In this document: positions 25,325 through 33,946 of the stretch, piece by piece
Layout of the letters: every line of letters begins with the position of its first letter
Numbering within the stretch: position 1 is the stretch's first letter
Origin: an uncultured Pelagibacteraceae bacterium
GTDB lineage: Bacteria; Pseudomonadota; Alphaproteobacteria; Pelagibacterales; Pelagibacteraceae
Assembly: GCA_902566755.1 (NCBI GenBank)
Contig: CACFJR010000012.1
Span: forward strand, 1-35,926
Direction: 5' to 3'
DNA length: 35,926 bases
Position numbers and translations under genes: made by a program
The notes under the pieces: model-generated
Database searches by the model: none
What the model was told of the DNA's origin: nothing
Seen by the model: only the letters and a program-made list of their open reading frames with translations

Positions 25325-26175
25325 TATTCACCAATTTTAATTCTAATAAAATCTTTTATCTTCAAATTCTTTGTATCAACTTTAGTTAAGACATCTTTCA
25401 CTTTTAATTTAGGATCCATAACCCAGTCTTGAGTTAGAAGGCTATTATCCTCTTTAAATTTATTAATTTTTCCAAGACTTATTTTTTCGGCAATTTCTTT
25501 AGGTTTACCAAGATTCTTAAGTTCTTCCTCTATAATTTTTTTTTCTTTTTCAATAACGTCGTCCTTGATATCTTTTTTATCTACTACCATTGGATTTGAA
25601 GCAGCAATATGCATTGAAAGTTGTTTTCCAAATTGTTCAATATCTTTCGAGCTCTTTTCAAATTCTAAACTTACAATAACACCAAGTTTAGATAGGTTAT
25701 CTTTAACTATTGAATGATTGTAAGTAAAAATTTTAGATTTAGAGTTTTTTAATGTTTTTAATCTTCCTATGGTAATTTTTTCTCCGATTTTTGCTATTAA
25801 ATCAATTAAGTTTTGAGATACCATTGATCCATTTTTCATTTTACTGTTGTTGAGTTTTTCTATATTAGAATTTACAGAATTATTTATCACTCCAATCTCT
25901 TTAGTAAAATTTAAAAAATCATCATTTTTGGCTACAAAGTCTGTTTCACAATTGATTTCAATTATAGATGTTTTTTTTTCATCACCACAAATAAATACAA
26001 GGCCTTCATTAGCTTCTCTTGACATTTTTTTTGAAGCTTTTGAAACCCCTTTTATTCTTAAAATTTCTATTGCTTTTTCTAAATCTCCAGAAGCCTCCTT
26101 CAACGCACTGTTGCAATCCTTAAAGCCTGCACCAGTGGTGCTTCTTAATTTTTTAACACTTTCAAGATCGCTCAT
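25324..26175 (-). CDS. tsf: Elongation factor Ts
   Basis: EF-Ts is the nucleotide exchange factor for EF-Tu. The 283-residue protein has the UBA-like N-terminal domain ([37 protein letters not shown]), the contact motif [11 protein letters not shown] near residues 78-88, and the HIAASNP segment near residues 188-194 in the second core subdomain. [12 protein letters not shown] lies near the C-terminus. The length is normal. The gene follows rpsB by 8 bases and no Shine-Dalgarno sequence is present in that gap. Confidence 0.97.
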   Translation of the reverse strand: MSDLESVKKLRSTTGAGFKDCNSALKEASGDLEKAIEILRIKGVSKASKKMSREANEGLVFICGDEKKTSIIEINCETDFVAKNDDFLNFTKEIGVINNSVNSNIEKLNNSKMKNGSMVSQNLIDLIAKIGEKITIGRLKTLKNSKSKIFTYNHSIVKDNLSKLGVIVSLEFEKSSKDIEQFGKQLSMHIAASNPMVVDKKDIKDDVIEKEKKIIEEELKNLGKPKEIAEKISLGKINKFKEDNSLLTQDWVMDPKLKVKDVLTKVDTKNLKIKDFIRIKIGE

Positions 26176-26183
26176 TTAATCAA

Positions 26184-26954
26184 TTAATTAATTTTTTTTT
26201 TAGGTGTAGAAGAAGCGGATTTAGGTGTTATCACTTTTTGTTCACCATTTTTTTTTACATCTTCTGGAATATTTTTCTTTGCATTATTAATTGTTTCTTT
26301 TACTAAAGAACAATATAAATCAATTGATCTCCTTGCATCATCATTACCTGGTATTGGAAAATCGATACCTTCTGGATCTGAATTTGTATCGAGTATAGCA
26401 ATTATCGGAATATTTAATTTTATAGACTCTTTTATTGCAAGAGACTCGTAGTTTGTATCAATTATAAAAACTAAATCAGGAACTTTTTTCATGTCAGATA
26501 TACCCCCTAAAGATCTTTGGAGTTTATCTCTTTGAATGCTCATTTTTAAAAGTTCTTTTTTTGTAAAACCTCTATTTTCTGATTTTAAGTCTGTATTAAT
26601 TTTTTGGAGTTTTTTAATAGAGTTTGATATAGTTCCCCAGTTAGTCAACATACCTCCTAGCCATCTATAATTTACAAAATATTGATCAGTAGACTTTGCC
26701 AATTCAGCAATAGCCTCTGAGGCTTGTTTTTTTGTTGAGATGAACAAAATTTTCCCATTATTTGTAATAGTTTCATAAATTTTTTCTAAAGCTTTATTAG
26801 TAAGCTCAAGAGTTTGAGTTAAATCAATTATATGCACAGAATCTCTTTTGCCAAAAATGTATTTCTTCATTTTTGGATTCCATCTAAGAGTTTTATGACC
26901 TAGATGTACGCCTGCTTCTAAAAGTTGTTGTATTGATAAGTTAGGTATCTTCAT
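26184..26954 (-). CDS. rpsB: 30S ribosomal protein S2
   Basis: S2 is a late-assembling 30S protein. From the chosen ATG the protein has 256 residues. It begins with the family start (PNLSIQQLLEAGVHLGHKTLRWNPKMKKYIFG) and continues with HIIDLTQTLE, FISTKKQASEAI, NYRWLGGMLTNWGTI and FIIDTNYESLAIKE, then IPIIAILDTNSDPEGIDFPIPGNDDA. A Lys-rich C-terminal tail follows. The open frame could begin 12 codons earlier, at 26990, but S2 proteins start just before LSIQQLLEAG. The upstream codons fall in a possible RNA structure (CCGGT pairing with ACCGG), so 26954 is preferred. Confidence 0.95.
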   Translation of the reverse strand: MKIPNLSIQQLLEAGVHLGHKTLRWNPKMKKYIFGKRDSVHIIDLTQTLELTNKALEKIYETITNNGKILFISTKKQASEAIAELAKSTDQYFVNYRWLGGMLTNWGTISNSIKKLQKINTDLKSENRGFTKKELLKMSIQRDKLQRSLGGISDMKKVPDLVFIIDTNYESLAIKESIKLNIPIIAILDTNSDPEGIDFPIPGNDDARRSIDLYCSLVKETINNAKKNIPEDVKKNGEQKVITPKSASSTPKKKIN

Positions 26955-27076
26955 AATTTTTCCCGGTTGTTCCACCAAAGCTAATTCCATTTAAGGACCG
27001 GAGGTTATTAACCAAAAGCTCTGTGCGTATTTTTAAAGCGTTTTATAAATTTATTGAGGTAAAGGCAAGAGATAAA
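26955..27076 (-). promoter_or_regulatory. rpsB promoter and possible S2 leader RNA
   Basis: This is the longest non-coding gap in the window (122 bases), between the dnaE stop and the S2 start. On the minus strand it offers TTGCCT followed 15 bases later by TATAAA as a weak promoter. Downstream comes a small stem GGTT-AAT-AACC. Then CCGGT pairs with ACCGG about 30 bases later and ends 8 bases before the ATG. Bacterial rpsB leaders are commonly bound by S2 for feedback control, so an autoregulatory leader is plausible. The pairing was found by eye and has not been tested by covariation. Confidence 0.4.
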
Positions 27077-30000
27077 TCAATGAATTGTTGTTGAAATTCC
27101 TTGATTCTTTATGAGACTCACAGTTTTTCTATCGATTAAACGTTTATCTTTAAGCTTTATTTTATAAGCCTTATCGCTAGATACAACATTGATATTTACC
27201 TCAACATCTCCACCTTTTTTCAGCATTTTAGAAAGTGTATCAACCTCGTCAACATTTTTTACCTTAAAACTTATTGAATTAATCGGTTTATTAATAAGAT
27301 CATCTAATGAAATTATTTTTTTGACATTTAACCTTGTAGATTGAGGATCATTTTGCTTAGTAATTTTCTGTATAGTCAAAATTACCGAATTGCCCTCTTT
27401 AATCTTACTTCTATTTAATTCAAATGTGTCAGAAAAAACAAATAATTCAAATATGCTTAATTGATCAGAAAATTTAATTATTGCGTATGACGTTCCCTTT
27501 TGAGTTTTCTTTTCTTGGATTTTAAGAATAGTTGCTGCAACTGATCCCTCGCTAATTTCTTTATCTTCATTAACATTTTTGTAAGAAAGAATATTAAATT
27601 CCTCAAATACATCTTGATATTGATTAAGTGGATGATCTGATATGAAAAAACCAACAGTTTCAAATTCTTTTGCCATTTTTTCTTGAAAGTTCCATTCTCC
27701 AAGATTATCTACTACATCACCATCATTAGGTTCCTCACTATTGGCAAATAAATCAATTTGATTAAGGGACTTGTTTTCAAAAATATTTTTTGATTTGGAT
27801 ATTAAATTAGGTATTGATTCAAAAATTGATTTTCTACCTTTGAAAATATTATCAAATGCCCCAGCTTTTGTAAGAGCTTCCATTTGAAGTTTGTTTATAT
27901 CTTTCGGATTAACTCTATTTATAAAATCATTTAAGGATCTAAATTTGCCATTTTTTTCTCTTTCCTTTACTATGTTTGAAATAGCCTCGTATCCAACATT
28001 TTTTAACGCCCCTAAAGCATAATAAAAGTTTTTTGTGTCAGAATAAAAATCACTGTTACATAAATTTATATCAGGAGATATTATATTTATATTTAATCTT
28101 TTTAGCTCCTCATAGAATTCTCCTAATTTTTTTTGATTTGACATTTCCATGGACATTGATGCGGAAAAAAATTCATTGGTAAAATGAGTTTTTAAATATG
28201 CCGTTTGATAAGCAATTATAGCATAAGCTGCAGCATGACTTTTATTAAAACCGTATTCCGCAAAGGGTTCAATTTTTAAAAAAATACTTGCAGCAACATC
28301 TTTGGGAATACCGTTTTGATAAGCGCCATCTATAAATCTAGCTTTCTGTTTTTCTAACTCTGCTCTCTTCTTTTTTCCCATTGCACGTCTTAGAATATCT
28401 GCTTCACCTGCAGTGAAACCTGATAAGACTTGTGCAATTTGCATAACTTGTTCTTGGTAAATAATTACACCATATGTTGATTTTAAAATGTTTTCTAATT
28501 TTGGGTGCAAATAGTCTGGTGTTCTTTTTCCATGTTTGCAATCATTATAAATAGGAATATTGCTCATAGGGCCTGGTCTGTATAAAGCGACTAAAGCTAT
28601 AATATCTTCTAATCTATTTGGTTTCATTTGAGTGAGAGCATCCCGCATTCCGGAACTTTCTAGTTGAAACAAACCAACTGTTTTACCTGAAGACAATAGG
28701 TCAAAAACTGTTTGATCTTCATAATTAATTTTCTCTATATTAAAATCAATTTTTTTTTTATTTAAAAGTTTTATAGTGTTGTTGATCACAGTAAGTGTTT
28801 TTAAGCCCAAGAAATCAAATTTAATCAGACCAGAGTTTTCAGCTGAATACATATCAAACTGAGTGGAAGGTAAAAGTAAATTAGATGAGCTATCTTTATA
28901 TAACGGAACAGTATCAATTAATTTTTTGTCTGCAATTACTACGCCAGCCGCATGTGTCGCAAAATTTCTATTTAAACCTTCAAGTTTAAGAGACAATTTA
29001 ATAAGTTTATCTACTCTCCTATCCTCATTTATGATTTTTTGTAATCTAGGTTCTGAATTTATACATTCAGTTAAACTCATTGGTCTTGAAGGATCGAATG
29101 GAATCATTTTACAAATACTGTCTACAAAACCATACGGAAGGCCCATTACCCTGCCGACATCTCTAATAACCATTCTAGCTTTTAATTTGCCAAAAGTAAT
29201 GATGTGAGCTACTGAGTCTTTATATTTTTTGTTAAGATATTCAAAAACTAAATCACGTTTTTCCTCACAAAAATCAATATCAAAGTCAGGCATAGAAATA
29301 CGATCTGGATTTAAAAATCGCTCAAAAATTAAGTTAAAGTAAATTGGGTCTACGTCGGTAATTTGTAGACACCATGCTACTAATGAACCAGCACCAGATC
29401 CTCTGCCTGGTCCAACTGGAATATTGTTGCTTTTAGCCCATTTGATGTAATCAGATACAATTAAAAAATAACTAGAGTAATTCATCTGACAAATGATATT
29501 AATTTCGTGATCTAATCTTTTCTTATATTTAAAAAATTTTTCACCTTTTAAATCCTCGCCCTCAAATCTTTCCTTAAACTTTTGAATTAGTCCATCATTT
29601 GCATCTTTTTTTAATTGATCATTAGATGAGATATCACTATTAGTGTTTATATCAGGTAATAGTGGTTTTGAATATTCAGGTCTAAAACTACATCTTAAAG
29701 GTAAGTTATAATTGTTTTCTAAAGCTTCAGGAAGTTCATGAAATATTTTTTTCATTTCATCATCACTTTTAAGATAATGATTGTCTGTTAATTTTAGTCT
29801 TTGTTTATCATTAATGTAGTTTTTTGAACCAATACAAAGTAATGCATCGTGTGCTTCACTCATATCCTTATGTAAATAATAAACCTCATTTGTCGCAATG
29901 ATTGGAACATTAACTTTTTTTGACATAGAAAGATTAAAATTTTCAAAATTTTTTTCATGTATGTCGCCATGTCTTTGAATTTCAATATAGAAGTTATCAC

Positions 30001-30484
30001 CTGAATTTTTGTTCAAAGTAAAATAAAGTTTTTCAAGTTCATCTAATCTATCTTTTTGAAAGAGAGTACCTGATAAATTATTAATTCCTCCTGAGAGAAT
30101 TATAAGATTTTCTGAACATTTAAATAATAATTCAATATTGCAATGTGGTTCTTCTAAATTTGTGTTCTCAAGAAAAGATTTAGAAGACAAATTTATAAGT
30201 TCTTTATAACCCTCACTATTTTTGGCAATAATAGGTAATGATCCAATTATATCGTTGAATTTAAACTTAATCTGGGATCCGATTATAGGCTGGGTTTTAG
30301 ACTTTGAAATTTGTTCTGAGAATTCTAGAGATCCACACAAATTTGATGTATCTGACATTCCAATCGCTTTAATCTTATTTTCTTGGCAATATTTACTAAG
30401 TTCATCGATTCTTATGGCACCTTCACAAATAGAATATTGGGTATGTATTTTTAAGTGATTAAATGTTTTTTTAGATTTTTCCAT
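27077..30484 (-). CDS. dnaE: DNA polymerase III alpha subunit
   Basis: DnaE is the replicative polymerase. The 1135-residue protein has an N-terminal PHP domain (NHLKIHTQYSICEGA, AIGMSDTSNLCG). The TDH metal motif reads SDT, so the PHP site is probably inactive, as in E. coli. The polymerase core has VGPGRGSGAGSLVAW, MPDFDIDFCEEKRD with the catalytic Asp pair near residue 400, FATHAAGVV, FQLESSGMRDAL, VALYRPGPM and YQEQVMQIA...ADILRRAMGKKK. A helix-hairpin-helix follows, then a C-terminal OB fold (VAATILKIQEKKTQKGTSYAIIKF). An ATG at 30505 is also in frame; I prefer 30484 because family members begin about there. The gene overlaps lolD by 14 bases with this start. The proofreading subunit must be encoded elsewhere. 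Confidence 0.97.
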   Translation of the reverse strand: MEKSKKTFNHLKIHTQYSICEGAIRIDELSKYCQENKIKAIGMSDTSNLCGSLEFSEQISKSKTQPIIGSQIKFKFNDIIGSLPIIAKNSEGYKELINLSSKSFLENTNLEEPHCNIELLFKCSENLIILSGGINNLSGTLFQKDRLDELEKLYFTLNKNSGDNFYIEIQRHGDIHEKNFENFNLSMSKKVNVPIIATNEVYYLHKDMSEAHDALLCIGSKNYINDKQRLKLTDNHYLKSDDEMKKIFHELPEALENNYNLPLRCSFRPEYSKPLLPDINTNSDISSNDQLKKDANDGLIQKFKERFEGEDLKGEKFFKYKKRLDHEINIICQMNYSSYFLIVSDYIKWAKSNNIPVGPGRGSGAGSLVAWCLQITDVDPIYFNLIFERFLNPDRISMPDFDIDFCEEKRDLVFEYLNKKYKDSVAHIITFGKLKARMVIRDVGRVMGLPYGFVDSICKMIPFDPSRPMSLTECINSEPRLQKIINEDRRVDKLIKLSLKLEGLNRNFATHAAGVVIADKKLIDTVPLYKDSSSNLLLPSTQFDMYSAENSGLIKFDFLGLKTLTVINNTIKLLNKKKIDFNIEKINYEDQTVFDLLSSGKTVGLFQLESSGMRDALTQMKPNRLEDIIALVALYRPGPMSNIPIYNDCKHGKRTPDYLHPKLENILKSTYGVIIYQEQVMQIAQVLSGFTAGEADILRRAMGKKKRAELEKQKARFIDGAYQNGIPKDVAASIFLKIEPFAEYGFNKSHAAAYAIIAYQTAYLKTHFTNEFFSASMSMEMSNQKKLGEFYEELKRLNINIISPDINLCNSDFYSDTKNFYYALGALKNVGYEAISNIVKEREKNGKFRSLNDFINRVNPKDINKLQMEALTKAGAFDNIFKGRKSIFESIPNLISKSKNIFENKSLNQIDLFANSEEPNDGDVVDNLGEWNFQEKMAKEFETVGFFISDHPLNQYQDVFEEFNILSYKNVNEDKEISEGSVAATILKIQEKKTQKGTSYAIIKFSDQLSIFELFVFSDTFELNRSKIKEGNSVILTIQKITKQNDPQSTRLNVKKIISLDDLINKPINSISFKVKNVDEVDTLSKMLKKGGDVEVNINVVSSDKAYKIKLKDKRLIDRKTVSLIKNQGISTTIH

Positions 30485-31154
30485 TAATGGTTTTGATTTT
30501 ACCATTACTTAAGGAAATTTTATAGTCTGCTTTATTAGCAAAAAATCTATTATGAGTTGCAAATATTATAACACGATCTTTATTTTTTAATTTAAAGAGT
30601 AAGTTAAATATTTGATTTGCATTTTCATGATCTAAACTTCCTGTCGGTTCATCAGCTAGTATTATTCTAGGTTTATTTACTATTGCTCTCGATATAGCAA
30701 TTCTTTGCATTTCTCCTCCTGATAATTCTGATGGATAATGATTAGCCCTATCTTTTAAGCCAACTTTTTGAATTATCTTTAATGATTCTTGTTCTGCTAT
30801 TTTGTGATTATTATTAGCAGCTAAGCTGGCTATGCAAACATTTTCGATAGCCGTAAAATCAGGCAACAAGTTTTTCTCTTGATAAACAATCCCAATATTA
30901 CTAGATCTAATTTTATCGTTAATCTCAATTTCATTATGATTTATATTTCTATTATCAATTTTAATATTTCCTGATGATGGTCTATCTATTAAAGATAATA
31001 AATTTAGTAAAGTTGATTTTCCAGATCCAGAGGGTCCAGACAATGAATAAATTTTTCCTTTCTTAAATTTAAAACTTAAATTTTTAAGGACAGAAATCCT
31101 TTTTTGATTATCAAATGTCTTTGAAATATTGTTTAGCTCTATAATGTTACTCAT
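30471..31154 (-). CDS. lolD: LolD-type ABC transporter ATP-binding protein (lipoprotein release)
   Basis: LolD powers the LolCDE-type complex that pulls lipoproteins out of the inner membrane. The 227-residue ATPase has Walker A GPSGSGKSTLLN near residues 40-51, the Q-loop in VYQEKNLLPDF, the ABC signature LSGGEMQRIAISRAIV near residues 143-158, Walker B IILADEPTGSLD near residues 164-175 and the H-loop ATHNR. The MacB/LolD subfamily is supported by the pairing with the LolC-type permease, which overlaps its start by 8 bases. The C-terminus carries a short near-repeat (NGKI-KTI-NGKI) that lies over the two candidate dnaE starts. Confidence 0.95.
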   Translation of the reverse strand: MSNIIELNNISKTFDNQKRISVLKNLSFKFKKGKIYSLSGPSGSGKSTLLNLLSLIDRPSSGNIKIDNRNINHNEIEINDKIRSSNIGIVYQEKNLLPDFTAIENVCIASLAANNNHKIAEQESLKIIQKVGLKDRANHYPSELSGGEMQRIAISRAIVNKPRIILADEPTGSLDHENANQIFNLLFKLKNKDRVIIFATHNRFFANKADYKISLSNGKIKTINGKI

Positions 31155-32376
31155 ATTTCAAGGATTTAATTGTATCTAATTTTGCTGCTTTAGTTGCAGG
31201 GTATATTGAGACTAAACAAGTCATTATAATTGAACAACTTGAAATTAAAAATATTGACCAAAAGTCTATTTGATATGGAATAGTACTTAAAAAATATATT
31301 TCTTCTGGAAATAAACTTATATTAAAGACATTGCTAATTAAAATTCTTATCTCCTCAACATAAAGAGAGAAAGTTACACCTATGACAACTCCCATAATTG
31401 TTGCTAAAAACCCTATTAAAAATCCAATAAAAAAAAATATTTTTCGAATAGAAAAGTTAGAAACACCAATTGATTTTAATATTGCGATTTCCCTAGTTTT
31501 ATTTTTTACTAAAATAGTAAGTCCCGAAATAATGTTAAAAGCAGCAACTATGATTATTAAAGATAATATTATGAACATAACATTTCTTTCTACTTTTAAG
31601 GCAGAAAATAATGGTTTGTTTAAATCTGACCAGGTGAATATATATTCGTCGGTAAAAATCGACATTAGTTTCTCACGATAAATCTCAATTTTGTCAGGTT
31701 TATATAAATAAACCTCTAAGAAATTATTTTCTTTTTTTAAATCAAATAAACCATGTAGATCTTTAAGATTAATAAACACAACAGAATTATTAAACTCAGC
31801 AAACCTACTATCAAATATAGAACTTATTTTAAAAGTTTTTTGTCGAGGTATGGATCCAATTAGTGTATTTTCACCAGAAGGTGAAATAATTGAAATTCGG
31901 TCACCAATTTTTAATTCAAGGTCATAACTTAAATCACTCCCTATCGATATATTATTATCTAGGATTTTTTTATCGCCTCTAAAATATTTATTATTTACAA
32001 TATTCAGTTTTTGAAAATCATTTTCAAAATAGCCTCTAACTAAAATACCTTTAGTAATCTCATCATTTAAAAGTATTCCCTCTCCATTATTGCTTAATAT
32101 CAAATTTGAAGATATATTTTTTAAAAACTCGTTATCTATTTTTTTTTGTTCTATTTTCTTACTATATGGTTTTACGATAACATGTGCATTGAAATTAGTT
32201 ATCTTGTTTATCAACTCTGATCTAAACCCGTTCATTACAGACATAACTATAATCAAAACTGCTACGCCTAAACTTATGCCTAAGAAAGAAAATAAAGTGA
32301 TAATATTTAAAAAACCATCTTTTTTTCTAGTTTTAAGATATCTAAAAATTAATTTTTTTTCTAAAGTTGAGATCAA
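31147..32376 (-). CDS. lolC: LolC/LolE-type lipoprotein-releasing permease (FtsX family), TTG start
   Basis: This is the permease partner of LolD. The 409-residue protein has the MacB/FtsX topology: a first membrane helix (FLNIITLFSFLGISLGVAVLIIVMSVMNGFR near residues 22-52, the classical LolC opening), a large periplasmic domain (about residues 53-265), and three C-terminal helices (about 266-292, 311-340, 370-395) with ILVKNKTREIAILKSIG between them. The start is TTG, inferred because the LolC N-terminus begins there and no in-frame ATG comes earlier than the first helix end. Only one permease gene is present, so it is probably a homodimer-type LolCD system (sometimes called LolF). It overlaps the proS stop by 4 bases. 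Confidence 0.93.
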   Translation of the reverse strand: MISTLEKKLIFRYLKTRKKDGFLNIITLFSFLGISLGVAVLIIVMSVMNGFRSELINKITNFNAHVIVKPYSKKIEQKKIDNEFLKNISSNLILSNNGEGILLNDEITKGILVRGYFENDFQKLNIVNNKYFRGDKKILDNNISIGSDLSYDLELKIGDRISIISPSGENTLIGSIPRQKTFKISSIFDSRFAEFNNSVVFINLKDLHGLFDLKKENNFLEVYLYKPDKIEIYREKLMSIFTDEYIFTWSDLNKPLFSALKVERNVMFIILSLIIIVAAFNIISGLTILVKNKTREIAILKSIGVSNFSIRKIFFFIGFLIGFLATIMGVVIGVTFSLYVEEIRILISNVFNISLFPEEIYFLSTIPYQIDFWSIFLISSCSIIMTCLVSIYPATKAAKLDTIKSLKYE

Positions 32377-33701
32377 TTTATTTTTTTGGATTTAATGAAA
32401 TTAAGGGCTTCTTCAAGACTTATCATCTTGCTATCGTTCCCCACTTCTTTAAACTCAACTTTATTTTTATCAGGATTTTTTCCAATTAGAATTTGAAATG
32501 GTATTCCAATTAAATTAAATTTTTTTAACTTTCCTGAAAAATTTTCGTCTGAATCGTCTAAAACTGTTTCAATATTATTCTGTTCTAAAAAATTTTTTAC
32601 TTTAATACCCATTTCGATACTTGTGGTATCATTTTTAGATGCAAAACAAATAATTGCACACTCAAAAGGAGAAACTGATACTGGCCATTTCATAACTTCA
32701 TTTTTCTCATCAAAATTTGCCTCAATTAAGGCACCAACTAATCTTGAAACTCCAATTCCATAAGAACCCATTTTTACAAAAATTTTTTTACCATCTTGAT
32801 CAACAGCAGCATTCATTGGTTTTGAATATTTATCACCAAAGTAAAAAATATGACCGACTTCAATACCTTTGGTCTCTAACTGATTTTTTTTATCAACCTT
32901 GTTGTTGAACTCCTTGTTGTCAATTTTCTCGTCTGTGACGGCGTAAAATTTGTCATATTCAAGTCTTAGTTTTTTTAAAGACTCTTTTTCTAATTTATAA
33001 TTGTCGTGATTTACCTCAAAAATTCTTTTGTCAGTATAAATTTTACTTTCACCGGTTTCAGCTAAGATAATAAATTCATGTGACAAACTCCCGCCAATTG
33101 GTCCCGTTTCAGCTGTCATCGGTATTGCTGATAATTCTAATCTCTTAAAAGTTTTTAAATATGATAGAAAAAATTTGTTATATGAAAATTCTGCATCATC
33201 ATCACTAAGGTCAAATGAATAAGCATCTTTCATAAAAAATTCTCTACATCTCATTATCCCAAATCTTGGTCTTAGTTCATCTCTAAATTTCCATTGAATA
33301 TGATAAAGTAATTGAGGAAGAGATTTATATGATTTTATACTGTTTCTAAAAATATCTGTAACTAGCTCTTCATTAGTTGGACCATATAAAATTTCTCTGT
33401 TCTGTCTATCTTTAATTCTGAGCATCTCCTCTCCATAATCTTTATATCTTCCACTTTCTTTCCAAATCTCGGAGGACTGTATTGTTGGCATCAATATTTC
33501 TTGAGCACCTATTTTATTTTGTTCCTCTCTAACTATTTGTTCAATTTTTTTCATCACTTTGAAGCCAAGGGGAAGCCAGGAGTAAATACCTGCTGATGAT
33601 TGTTTAATCATTCCTAACCTCAACATTAGTTTGTGTGATTTAATTTTCGCCTCAGAGGGATAGTTTTTTAATAATGGAATAAATGATTTTGATAAAAACA
33701 T
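32373..33701 (-). CDS. proS: Prolyl-tRNA synthetase, short alphaproteobacterial type
   Basis: ProS charges tRNA-Pro. The 442-residue class II synthetase has KHSxxLMLRLGMIKQSSAGIYSWLPLGFKV-type motif 1 (residues about 22-50), QILMPTIQSSEIWKESGRY, GPTNEELVTDIF, and LPQLLYHIQWKFRDELRPRFGIMRCREFFMKDAYSFD near residues 126-162 (motif 2). GSYGIGVSRLVGALIE (motif 3) and a C-terminal anticodon-binding domain follow. The E. coli-type editing insertion of about 180 residues between motifs 2 and 3 is missing, as in Alphaproteobacteria and mitochondria, so Ala-tRNA-Pro must be cleared by a separate protein such as ProXp/YbaK, or not at all. Confidence 0.97.
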   Translation of the reverse strand: MFLSKSFIPLLKNYPSEAKIKSHKLMLRLGMIKQSSAGIYSWLPLGFKVMKKIEQIVREEQNKIGAQEILMPTIQSSEIWKESGRYKDYGEEMLRIKDRQNREILYGPTNEELVTDIFRNSIKSYKSLPQLLYHIQWKFRDELRPRFGIMRCREFFMKDAYSFDLSDDDAEFSYNKFFLSYLKTFKRLELSAIPMTAETGPIGGSLSHEFIILAETGESKIYTDKRIFEVNHDNYKLEKESLKKLRLEYDKFYAVTDEKIDNKEFNNKVDKKNQLETKGIEVGHIFYFGDKYSKPMNAAVDQDGKKIFVKMGSYGIGVSRLVGALIEANFDEKNEVMKWPVSVSPFECAIICFASKNDTTSIEMGIKVKNFLEQNNIETVLDDSDENFSGKLKKFNLIGIPFQILIGKNPDKNKVEFKEVGNDSKMISLEEALNFIKSKKIN

Positions 33702-33946
33702 TATGTAATTAGATTCCTTAAATTAAGATAATCATACTTTACTAATAGAAATATACCTATAAAAATTATTGATGTAATCAAAGTTGAATATAATAGTTTT
33801 TTTATTAATTTAGGGTTTTCGGGAGCTCCGGGATCAACACCCTCCACAAAATTTTTTTGATTTCGATCTACATCTACTGGCAGCAACGAAAAGAAAACTA
33901 TCCACCATATAAGAACATATATAATAATCGAACCAGTTAAATTCAT
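33701..33946 (-). CDS. DUF1467 family small membrane protein
   Basis: This 81-residue protein has two membrane segments (about residues 4-22 and 54-72) joined by a short soluble loop. The loop carries the hallmark VEGVDPGAPENPKLIKK, which marks the DUF1467 family found in Alphaproteobacteria, often directly next to proS. The open frame can be read from a TTG at 33949, but the ATG at 33946 follows immediately and shares one base with the rnj stop (TGATG), so I use it. No function is known for this family. The operon position with proS, lolCD and rnj is conserved but does not reveal a role. Confidence 0.88.
   Translation of the reverse strand: MNLTGSIIIYVLIWWIVFFSLLPVDVDRNQKNFVEGVDPGAPENPKLIKKLLYSTLITSIIFIGIFLLVKYDYLNLRNLIT

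Noticed and set aside
25847..26179. 110-codon plus-strand open frame opposite tsf
   Set aside because: It is fully inside tsf; the hydrophobic composition is a by-product of reading Lys/Glu codons in reverse.
26955..26990. N-terminal extension of S2 by 12 codons from an ATG at 26990
   Set aside because: S2 proteins start just before LSIQQLLEAG, and the extra codons lie in a likely leader structure.
28863..29207. 114-codon plus-strand open frame opposite dnaE
   Set aside because: It overlaps conserved polymerase motifs on the other strand and has no start signal or homology pattern.
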